DNA of 64,000 bases from the NCBI GenBank assembly GCA_008704415.1, contig VXIS01000166.1, positions 1 through 64,000 of the forward strand, read 5' to 3'. Below the pieces are notes generated by a model. It was not told where the DNA came from and searched no databases. It saw only the letters and a list, made by a program, of their open reading frames with translations. This DNA comes from Sphaerosporella brunnea (lineage: Eukaryota > Ascomycota > Pezizomycetes > Pezizales > Pyronemataceae). Shown here piece by piece: positions 20,165-28,636 of this stretch; the first letter of the stretch is position 1; every line of letters starts with the position of its first letter. Made by a program: the position numbers and the translations under genes.

Positions 20165-22924
20165 GCAGTATGTTCGCGCATTTCGGTACCGCTTTGTACG
20201 TACGTAGCCGCTGTTGGTTTACTTCAAGCACTGAACTGATTGCAGGCGCAGTTTTTGTTTATCCACCTTCACTTGCAAACCACCCGCTGGTTACGGGGAA
20301 TGTGGTCTGTCTATCCTCTTCTGGTTTCTCGGTCTTGAATCCCGTACGTTGGCGTCCCAGCAACGCTACCATCTCGCCACCAAATGCGATGAAGACCTAT
20401 CAGCGACTCTGACGAGCCCTTATTCAATACCAGGCAAACCGGCTGGGAGTCAGCATTGGCCGAAACAATCTACAATCGCTCTCCCCAACAAGCACCGCTT
20501 TGATATCCATCCTCAAATGCCATGGGTTTTGATCACTTGGTGCGCTCGTAGGTTGCGCCATTATCGGTACCAAGGAAATTGCCGACTCACCGGCACCCCC
20601 AAGCACCTATCAGACTTCCAGACCTGGAGATAGGGACCGGAACCTATCCCAGGCGCCAGGTGCACGCCCCAGCCCGACCCACATTGTGGGGCCCCGTTTG
20701 CCCCAAGGCCCGACGCGTCTATTGGCAGCCCTGGGGGCTGATAAGACGGAGCAACTGCGTAGTTGGCCAGGCTGGGCTGCAAATCACCGCGCCAGCATAG
20801 ATTTTGATCGATATTGAGTACCGTGCGATAGGCATCGTCAACGAGACGGGACAAGCAGTCACCGCGCCGCTGATCGACGTTGTTGCGGGGGTTGGCATCA
20901 ACTCCATCGCTTGGGAACACCCTTTTCAGTGACTTCTATCGGCGCTGGATTGCAATTCTTTACATTGATCAAATTGTGGGCAGCCCATTGACTGTGGCTA
21001 GGGTTTATAGGTATTCACTCCCGTGGCTTTGCCTGGAGCAGCACCCGCAGATAGTCACAATCGAATGATGGACACGAGCCAGGCCGCCTCAAACGACGGT
21101 ATGTCTGGCGGGGCTGGGATCGAGCTTTTACATGCAATTGTCTTCGTGCCGCGCACGTGACTGGTCATAAATATTTCACCGCCCCCTTCGCAACACACTC
21201 CACCACGACCGCTCCATCGCCACCGCAGCATCACCCAGTGTTCGAAACAGCGAGCCAGCGCAGCCGGGTTCGGTGGGCGGATGCGGGTTGATCAAAAAGC
21301 ACGGATGGCTGTTTAGGCTGCGAAATCGTGGGCTGGCTCCGGCCCGCGACGATGACGACAAATACGCCCGCCGTAATGTCAACTACTGCTATCAAATGAA
21401 AAGCACACAAAGTTGTTCACCGTTCAAAGTGACTATATGGAGGGAAATGCCCTTTCTCACGAATTCTGTCGCTTCATTGTTTGTAAATTGTGTGTTCGCG
21501 TTGAGGTATTGAGAAGCCTTATTTGTGACACGTTGCCGGTTGTTGAACCGCCTGCAGGCGATCCAATCAACTGCATGCTTCCTGAGGAGTAATGTATTCC
21601 ATACAGATGTTATATGCAAACCGCCCGCGCCCACAAAACCCATATACCAAACCCCGACCATATAGCTAATGTATCCACCGCGCGCTGCAAACCTCCTTTA
21701 TGCCTCAGAGTCAAGCTATTCATCCGTGCTGCTACTGAGTTGCTGCATACAGAGTGCATTAAGCATCTCTTCAAGCTCTGTAATCTCAGCATCGCTCACG
21801 CTGATGAGCCCATCCCGGTACTCAGGGTCCAATCTGGCACGTACTCAGTGACTTACAGATTGATGACAATGACAGTTTTTATTCAGGATCTCAGGGCCCA
21901 GTGGCGAATGAGACGCGCGTTGATGACGTTTGGAAGTGGTTGTTCAGTGATATTGCTTGCTGTGAATTGCTTGTGACCGGAGGTGAGGGGGGGATCTTTG
22001 TTCGAAGGTTGAGGACGCATCATGTTTCTTCGACTCGCAATGATTGCGAGGGACTATTATTCGACCCAGCGTAAGCCATCTCTGTGATCTGGTTGTGTGG
22101 GTGCTGACCTCGCAGTAATTTTCAACAGATGGCTCCGGGGGGGGGCGGCGTTGATGGCTCAGAGGGGGGCGGCGAAGCGAAGGAGACGGCTGTGCAACGA
22201 GTAATCTAGTCACGTGCTGCCCTTCGTAAACTTCAGGCCAACCAAACAGAGCCTCAATGCGGAGCCTTAACGCAACGCTACAAACCAGCGCGACGAAACC
22301 TCATCCCAACAACGTGTGGGGCCAGTTGCAGTTTCATTGTCCCAAGCTTTCATTTAGTCACAGCAGGCTAAGTCAAAATCAGAGGTTAGAGCCACTAGTA
22401 CCGCCAAACACTAGGCTATTTCGGCCGCTATGCGCCTTCCACTATCGCTGTGTGCGCGACGCGGCTCCTATCGTGATCGGAACCGAAGGTGAATGCTATC
22501 CCAGCAGGGCATACTTGACAGTCGAGATTCACCGAAAGCGGACGCGAAGCCGCAGATATACCGCGCCTGTGAGTTAGAGGAAAAGCGGAGGCTTGGGCGG
22601 AGGCGGTTCGCGGGCGGCGCTGTATGTGGGCGCTGTCGTGACGCATTCCCATGGCATGGGAGCATGGGCAACCATGAATCATGAACAGGCTATTTCGCAT
22701 CCATTTTCTTGCTCTGCAAGTTGGTAATTCAGATTGAAAAGGTGCGAGTGATGGGCGGACTGCAGAGACCTGCGCGGAACGCCAGGGTGTGGATGGGTAC
22801 TCGACTTTGCGCGCGATGATTACTAGGTGTTGTCATTCACTCAATGCAGTCATGCTGGGTACGGTGATATTCGTCCCCACGTCCCCTGCATTATATCCAA
22901 ACTCCGCAGCCACCGTGCGCGGCA
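20165..22924. other. stretch without a supportable gene
   Basis: Holds repeat B copy 2 (20591-20732). Otherwise it has many medium ORFs on both strands with no motif or splice structure. A short G-run (gggggggggcggcg, about 22138-22152) is the only unusual composition. Confidence 0.4.
20591..20732. repeat. dispersed repeat family B, copy 2
   Basis: Aligned with 7845-7988 over its full length. The ends are gcacccccaagcacctatcag and gtctattggcagccctgg, and the conserved middle is attgtggggccccgtttgcccc. No target duplication or coding capacity was seen. Confidence 0.6.
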
Positions 22925-23014
22925 TTATATACAAAAGTCCGCGAAACCTAAGCCTTCGGCTTTCTCTCGTTCTCCGTCGTCTTCACCGGTGTCGCCTGCT
23001 TCGTCAGTGGCCGC

Positions 23015-23443
23015 CTACTCCATCCGCGCTCTTCGTTTCGGGAACATATAAACCTGCGCCATCCTCTCCAACATCGCGCAATCGACCGTGTCCTTGTCCC
23101 ACACCTCCTCCACAAACGGCTTCCAAACGGCGCTCTCCCTCAGCCCATGCCACATCTGCATTAGGTCATTGCGCTCGCCACAGCTTGGGTGCACCACATT
23201 GTACGACCGAAATCCCTTAAACCTGGCAGGAAACAAGCACTGCAGCACGGGCATCACGAAGCCCTGGAAGTCGTGGCGGCCCCGCGGGCGGTACGTGACG
23301 CGCAGGATGTCGAACTTGGCGTCGCAGACGAGTTCGGGGGGGCAGCAGATGTAGCCGCCTTCGTACAGCACCTCCAGCTCCTCGTCCGCAGAGATGTCGA
23401 TCGAGTGCGACACGAGCGCGAACGGCTTGCCGACTGGCGTCAT
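23015..23443 (-). CDS. hypothetical protein with coding-like extension beyond stop
   Basis: The ATG at 23443 opens 142 codons with strong C/G third-position bias and protein-like composition: SHSIDISADEELEVLYEGGY, KFDILRVTYRPRGRHDFQGF, then GLRESAVWKPFVEEVW. This is the clearest coding sequence between 20 and 24 kb. It contains several Cys (ICCPPELVC, HPSCGE) and no membrane segment. It stops at a TAG (23015-23017), but the same frame continues open for 29 acidic, coding-like codons (DEAGDTGEDDGEREKAEG) to a TAA at 22925-22927. No family was recognised. Upstream exons may exist: a two-strand search of 23443-23570 gave no convincing intron. Confidence 0.6.
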   Translation of the reverse strand: MTPVGKPFALVSHSIDISADEELEVLYEGGYICCPPELVCDAKFDILRVTYRPRGRHDFQGFVMPVLQCLFPARFKGFRSYNVVHPSCGERNDLMQMWHGLRESAVWKPFVEEVWDKDTVDCAMLERMAQVYMFPKRRARME

Positions 23444-23703
23444 CCCGAACTCACGGCCGCGCGCGTCGTGTTACACCAGCTCCGGCAACGAGTCTATAGA
23501 GAATTGAGGAGGAGCGACGCTGGTGTATTGAGATGATATCTATCTAGAACAAGCAGACGGGCGCCCTATTTATTCGGGTGCCCTCGCCTCTTTATCCCTA
23601 GAGCCTCGCTACGTATTGCAGTGTTGTTTCAACACGTCACCTTTTTTTATCAATAACACTGTTAGATTCCTTATCAGGAGTCCCAACAGATCCGTCGGAC
23701 AAG

Positions 23704-23980
23704 CCTCCAAGATCCAGTTGTCTTATGCCCACAACTCAGGCTTTCGATGAGCTATGATCGCTTCCTTTCGGTGCGCAGGCCATCCTCCAAGCTGCAGTTG
23801 TCTTAAGCCCAAAACACAGGCAATCGGTAAGCTATAGTCGTTTCTTCTCGCAAATGGCTCTTCAAGCTTCAGTTGTCTTGAGCCCACAACTCAGGCTTCT
23901 GGTGAGCTAATCGTCATTTTTCGCTATCTGTAGACGGCCTTCCAAGCTACAGTTGTCTTATTCTCACAACTTCAGGCTTA
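23704..23980. repeat. four 75-80 bp repeats, each with a hairpin
   Basis: Units start near 23704, 23784, 23859 and 23939. Each carries ccaag..ncagttgtctta.gcccacaactcaggct, in which agttgt and acaact can pair around a 9-nt loop. The loops and stems are better conserved than the spacers. The array lies immediately beside the second primer-site-like sequence (24126-24142), that is, in the expected 5' leader of a minus-strand Copia-like element, so it may be leader structure of a dead element. Confidence 0.65.
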
Positions 23981-24125
23981 GACTACTCAAACTCGTCCGT
24001 AGCAGCTCAGTATCCGACCTTGTCGCGACTTGTCTTTTCGGGTCTTGCTCTTCTGCGGCGGCGCTCGTCTCGACCTTCGTCGTCGCGTCTCTTCCTGGGA
24101 TGTGGTCTATTCTTAGCGAAGTCGT

Positions 24126-24142
24126 AGCGCCGGGCTCACAAC
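24126..24142 (-). other. putative half-tRNA-iMet primer-binding site (copy 2)
   Basis: The plus strand agcgccgggctcacaac is almost the same as 17355-17370 and again is followed by tgttga (24145-24150), the expected inner end of an LTR for a minus-strand element. The two neighbourhoods are otherwise dissimilar, so the shared 15-16 bp is a functional-looking island. Confidence 0.4.
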
Positions 24143-24302
24143 ATGTTGACGATAGGTTTCACGCAGTGGACACTAAAAACGTAGGTGGAAGAGATATATT
24201 GAAGGTACATAGCTAAAGTGCGAGTTGCTGCTCCCTTAAGAGGCAAAAACGAGCACTAGTATATCACCAGTTCATACTCGGATCCACCAGAGAGTCATAC
24301 TC

Positions 24303-24814
24303 TGTAACCTTTTCGTGAGCTTATAAGATCCACTATTTCATAGATGCAAATAAACTCAGAATCATCTGTGTATCAGACTTGATAAATACCAAGAGGATAC
24401 TCGAAAACAGGTCACTGATCAACTCAGTATTTATTGATAGATAGTCGATACAATCTGGATTGCTCGAAAGGCCGTAAGGAAAAAAGAGAAGAGAATGAAC
24501 GTAGGAAAAGCTCGCAGCTTTTATAGCCAACGATGCTGAGTACATCATGTGATAATAAACTGGTGGCAAATTCGTAACTAAGGAAAGAGTGGTCTAGAAG
24601 ACCTACAAGTCTGCCTTGTGTCAACTAGAAGATTCCAAAGTGACGTAACATCGAAAGGGCTAGAAACTGCTAGAATACGGTGACAAAACATAGTAAAGAA
24701 AGTAAAAGAAACTCGTAGAATAATGATATCATACCATCGTTACTGCCTTATAGTTTTATATCTTAGTAAGGAAATACGTAAGAAAGAAACCATAGTAAGT
24801 GTAATAATCTTACA
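24303..24814 (-). repeat. 3' LTR of gag-only element
   Basis: 512 bp, same length as its partner. Differences from the other LTR include adjacent double changes (tc/aa, aa/tt, ca/tc in plus orientation near 24622, 24634 and 24684), an unusual pattern for independent point mutations. A 78-codon minus-strand ORF present in both LTRs is not a gene; its 3' end matters as an upstream ORF in the 5' LTR. Confidence 0.9.
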
Positions 24815-24823
24815 CTTCCCCTT
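24815..24823 (-). other. polypurine tract
   Basis: Plus-strand cttcccctt, i.e. AAGGGGAAG on the element's sense strand, lies directly against the 3' LTR boundary. This is where second-strand synthesis is primed in LTR elements. Confidence 0.75.
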
Positions 24824-24905
24824 AAAAAACAGTTGAAACAGTTACTCACGTACTTCAAAAGCAGAAGAAGCGATGGATGACATAGGAGAGGAGCAAAAAG
24901 AATCA

Positions 24906-26405
24906 TCAGAAGGGAAGAAAAAATCGGGAGGAAGAGTGACTGCAGTGGAGGTATAGTCCTGAGTTGTTGTTGTTCTTGCTGAATTGAGGATTCATAGCAT
25001 TGCTAGAATGGTGCTGTCCATTTCGACTGGATTGTTGTGGTCGTCCATATTTTCCTGCTTGGAAGAGGGCTGCGTCCTTTCGTTCCGCTAGCTTCTTGAT
25101 GTCTTCCCATTTGGCTGTCGTTCGATCCACAACCTCAGGTTCAACTGCATAGCGCAGATCTGGGTGCATGGCATCTAAAAATCGCTGGATTTTGACCTGG
25201 GTGTTGATGGCTTTCCCAATTCGAGCTGCTACTTTTTCTAGGCGAATAGCAGTGGCGTTGATGCGGTCAACTCTCCCATTTCGAGTTTGGGAGATCTTAT
25301 ACCAATCATCCCAATATCGGTTGACTTCTGTGGATGGAATGATGTGGTTCTTGAGCTGAGTGAGGAACTCATCGAAATTCATGGTTCCTTCCATTCGTTT
25401 GGTATGGTAGAACTCCTTTGCTGTTCCGCTGAGAAAGTACTGAAGCACTAGGAGTTTCTTGTCGTCGTCTTGAAGTCCTGAAAGCGTTAGGTAGTCCTTG
25501 ACTTCCTGTAACCAGGCATCAATGGTAGCTGCATCTCGATCCTGATTGTCTCCTGAATATGTTCGTGGCTTTGGGACTTTAAACTTGTCTGCCATGATAG
25601 TGGTTGCTTTGGCTTCGATTTTTGCCTTGAAAAGCTGTTTCCTTGGGGACTGTGGGTTTGGATTTTCTTCTTCTGAGCTGGATTCGTCCTCTTCAAATCC
25701 TCCTGGTGGTCTTGGAGTTTCTTCGTAGCTAGTAACTCTGACCTCGTGTGGTGGAGGAGTTGTTTGCCTTGTTAAGTCCAGGTAGTCTTGGATGGCTTTG
25801 TTTGTTGATGCTGTTAGAGCCGAGTCTGATTTGAATCTTCCTTCTTCGTATAGGCGTTGCCAGGCCTCACGTAGTCCTTTGGCTCGCTCTTTGGCTTCTT
25901 CAGTTGTTGCTTGTTGTATTTCTTGCTCAAGCTTTTCAAACCGTGGGGTAAATTGTTCCAACCGGAAGTTGTAAAGTTCCTTCTCAAGCTTGTTGAATTC
26001 GGAGCTGGTCTCAATGAGAAGTTCGTAGTTGTAGAGTAGGTCTGATCCAGAGCTTCTTGCAATCCAGTCAAGGATAAGCTCTATGTGGCTTTGAAGGTCC
26101 TGTAGACGCTTGCGTGCTTCGTGTTCTGATTTGAAAACTTGTGCAATAGGTGGCCGATTTGTACTGGTCTCAGAGATGTCTGATTCGGTCTCTGATTCTG
26201 AATGGCCTGATTGAAAGGCTTCGGTTTCCTCTGGTTGCTTCTTTCGTGGTCTGCCTCTCTTCTTTGGTTGTTGTCTCTGTTCCTCTGCCTCGTCGTGGAG
26301 TGCTTGAATGACCTCTTCTGTGGGTATTTCTGGATTGAGGCGTTGGCTCCTTCTTGTTGCTGTTGGTTGCTCCGTGGTGATGGGTGTTGTGCACTTCCCT
26401 GAGGC
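24906..26405 (-). CDS. gag: Gag-like protein of LTR retrotransposon
   Basis: Gag forms the virus-like particle of the element. The frame is open for 499 codons from just below an in-frame TAG (26406-26408) to the stop at 24906, but the first ATG in any frame is at 25595 (MADKFKVPKPRTYSG). From there 229 residues carry the Gypsy-type capsid core: IDAWLQEVKDYLTLSG, LLVLQYFLSGTAKEFYHTK, FLTQLKNHIIPSTEVNRYWD, MHPDLRYAVEPEVVDRTTAKW. No CCHC zinc knuckle follows; the protein ends in a Ser/Asn-rich tail and a short unrelated end, suggesting that the knuckle and pol were deleted. The 270 codons upstream of the ATG encode a basic/acidic polar region (KKRGRPRKK, SESETESDISE) and then helix-forming sequence, and look coding. 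Either a non-AUG start makes a longer Gag, or these codons are remnants of the ancestral reading frame. Confidence 0.8.
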   Translation of the reverse strand, partial: ASGKCTTPITTEQPTATRRSQRLNPEIPTEEVIQALHDEAEEQRQQPKKRGRPRKKQPEETEAFQSGHSESETESDISETSTNRPPIAQVFKSEHEARKRLQDLQSHIELILDWIARSSGSDLLYNYELLIETSSEFNKLEKELYNFRLEQFTPRFEKLEQEIQQATTEEAKERAKGLREAWQRLYEEGRFKSDSALTASTNKAIQDYLDLTRQTTPPPHEVRVTSYEETPRPPGGFEEDESSSEEENPNPQSPRKQLFKAKIEAKATTIMADKFKVPKPRTYSGDNQDRDAATIDAWLQEVKDYLTLSGLQDDDKKLLVLQYFLSGTAKEFYHTKRMEGTMNFDEFLTQLKNHIIPSTEVNRYWDDWYKISQTRNGRVDRINATAIRLEKVAARIGKAINTQVKIQRFLDAMHPDLRYAVEPEVVDRTTAKWEDIKKLAERKDAALFQAGKYGRPQQSSRNGQHHSSNAMNPQFSKNNNNSGLYLHCSHSSSRFFLPF

Positions 26406-26809
26406 CTATGCACTCGGGAATGCTATCGAGGAATTGTTGTCTGTATAGCTCGCGTCGAGAGCTCTTGAATAGAATCGTGCAGGGCTGTCTCCTGATCGAT
26501 CTAACTATTCGTCTTAAAGCTTAACCCGGGACTGCTGATACCTCTGCCGGTTAACTAAGGTCTTGTTGACGCTTGTCGTTCCTAGGACTGTCTTAAAGAC
26601 TCGAAAATGTATTGTTGTGCTTGTCGTGCTTAAAGTGAGTCGTACTTGTGGTTGTGTCTTGGTTCGTGATATCGATATGTCGTAAATTCGGAAATTTCCT
26701 GGCCAGCAGGGCGGCTTCGAGTAGGGGAGAACCAGGTGATCAGTCTGGTCTGAGGATCAATGATTGTAGGTTGGGTAGAGAGAAAAGATACTGGTCGGAG
26801 TGAAAAAAA

Positions 26810-27321
26810 TGTAACCTTTTCGTGAGCTTATAAGATCCACTATTTCATAGATGCAAATAAACTCAGAATCATCTGTGTATCAGACTTGATAAATACCAAG
26901 AGGATACTCGAAAACAGGTCACTGATCAACTCAGTATTTATTGATAGATAGTCGATACAATCTGGATTGCTCGAAAGGCCGTAAGGAAAAAAGAGTAGAG
27001 AATGAATGTAGGAAAAGCTCGCAGCTTTTATAGCCAACGATGCTGAGTACATCATGTGATAATAAACTGGTGGCAAATTCGTAACTAAGGAAAGAGTGGT
27101 CTAGAAGACCTACAAGTCTGCCTTGTGAAAACTAGAAGATTCCTTAGTGACGTAACATCGAAAGGGCTAGAAACTGCTAGAATACGGTGATCAAACATAG
27201 TAAAGAAAGTAAAAGAAACTCGTAGAATAATGATATCATACCATCGTTACTGCCTTATAGTTTTATATCTTAGTAAGGAAATACGTAAGAAAGAAACCAT
27301 AGTAAGTGTAATAATCTTACA
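26810..27321 (-). repeat. 5' LTR of gag-only element, with TATA box and short uORF
   Basis: On the sense (minus) strand a TATAAAA box occupies 27032-27026, so transcription probably starts near 27000. Downstream of this the first ATG is at 26872 and opens a 10-codon ORF (MILSLFASMK, stop TAG at 26842-26840). No further ATG occurs until 25595. Confidence 0.85.
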
Positions 27322-27326
27322 TACTC

Positions 27327-28636
27327 TATTTCTCAACAACCCCGTCGGGGTTATGGCCCCGGTAGTGAGGGTGGACAAGGTCAGTCCGGGATATTGCCAT
27401 CGTCGGAGCGGTGGTGGTAAGGCTGCACCAGGGCTTGCCCAGCATCGAAGGGGATGACCTTGCTGCGGGTGCGTGCCGGCTATCCGTGGTGCATCCGCTT
27501 TGCCCAGATGCATAGAGACGCCGCGGGTTTGAGAAGCTACTATGCTGGCTCAGAGGAGGACGCAGCCTCCGCGGGGTTGTGCTAGCGGAGAATATGAAAG
27601 ATGGTCGCTTGGAAAGGCATTGGGTGATGGTGGCAGTGGGAAGGGGGTTTGGATGCCGAGAATGACTTCTCCGTTCGATCCACTCGGTAGGCTTGTCACC
27701 TCACGTTTCCTCTCTGAGAAGCACTCGGGGCGGTTTATGGCTCCAATTTGAAACAGTTGAAGTCTTTCCTGCACCCTACAACCCGTGATACGTCTGCCGC
27801 AAATTGATTCCGAAATCCTACTGTTCCCCATTGCCAATCTGTCCATTGCCACCAGTTGAGACCTAAACTGCAATTGGCATCAAAGAGTCGTCATTTTTCA
27901 GACCAGGCGGGGTCGATGGACACCACCATTACCCTTTTGACTGTTTCCATAACTCCACGTCGTGCGTGGGCGAATCCTTCCGAACTTCGGAGCGACGACT
28001 TAATATCTCACCGCAGCAAAATGAAACCAACATTTGTCATCGGCTGAGATTATCGGCAAGAGGTCGATTGGGAGTTCTAGTTGCAACTGTGGGCATCTTC
28101 TCCTGCGCTTCATTTCCAGCCGTAACGGTATGTACTGTATCATGCGGCGCGAAAGACTGAAATTTCGAAACGGTGCACCTTCCACAACACGCCGACTGAC
28201 CCCACAAGCTTCAACCTGTGAAACTCCACGTGAGAGCGGTACCCACTCCACGATACGTTCGCAGTCACCATATGTCACCCAAACCCAACCCCCACTCCCG
28301 ACGCGCCAAATTGGCCACTCCACAGCAAGGGCCTTTGCCTGTCGCTCCAAAGCATTTGGGAATTATACCCTGCGGTGGTGTATCAACTATGCTAACTGTG
28401 ACGCTGGTTTTGAATCAGCCTGGCGAGTAGTCTGCCATGGGCGATGAAGCAAGCGAAAAGGAATGAAAACACTACAGTAATCTGTACTTCTGGAGCCGAT
28501 GTGAGTTTGCCTGGTAGGTTCCTCATGGGGGACGTATGCCCCCTTCATTGACGGCGGAGGAAGGCTTTGATTGACCTCTGCCGACGCGCAGAGCCATTCT
28601 TGACTTTGCCGATGTATCGCATGTTGTTGTTCATCT
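27327..28636. other. stretch without a supportable gene
   Basis: Several 80-137-codon ORFs overlap on both strands; none has a motif, a plausible intron set or a consistent codon bias. A large gcgg/ggtg-rich block at 27340-27560 may be decayed coding sequence. Confidence 0.4.

Larger units (their letters stand above)
24298..27326 (-). mobile_element. gag-only LTR retrotransposon (TR-GAG-like), complete
   Basis: A complete element. Two 512-bp direct repeats (24303-24814 and 26810-27321) start TG and end CA and are flanked by a perfect 5-bp target duplication tactc (24298-24302 and 27322-27326). The LTRs differ at only about eight positions, so insertion was recent. The internal region is 1995 bp and holds one gag-like frame on the minus strand. 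There is no protease, reverse transcriptase or integrase, so it must depend on an autonomous relative, like plant TR-GAG elements. A polypurine tract (complement of 24815-24823) next to the 24303 LTR fixes the minus orientation. The Gag sequence resembles basidiomycete Ty3/Gypsy elements. Confidence 0.9.

Noticed and set aside
23704..23980. CRISPR-like array
   Set aside because: Units of 75-80 bp with diverged repeats and similar spacers, in a eukaryotic context; not direct repeats with unique spacers.
24333..24569. 78-codon ORF conserved in both LTRs (also 26840-27076)
   Set aside because: It is duplicated because LTRs are duplicated, and the TATA box lies inside it, so only its last 10 codons would be in the transcript.
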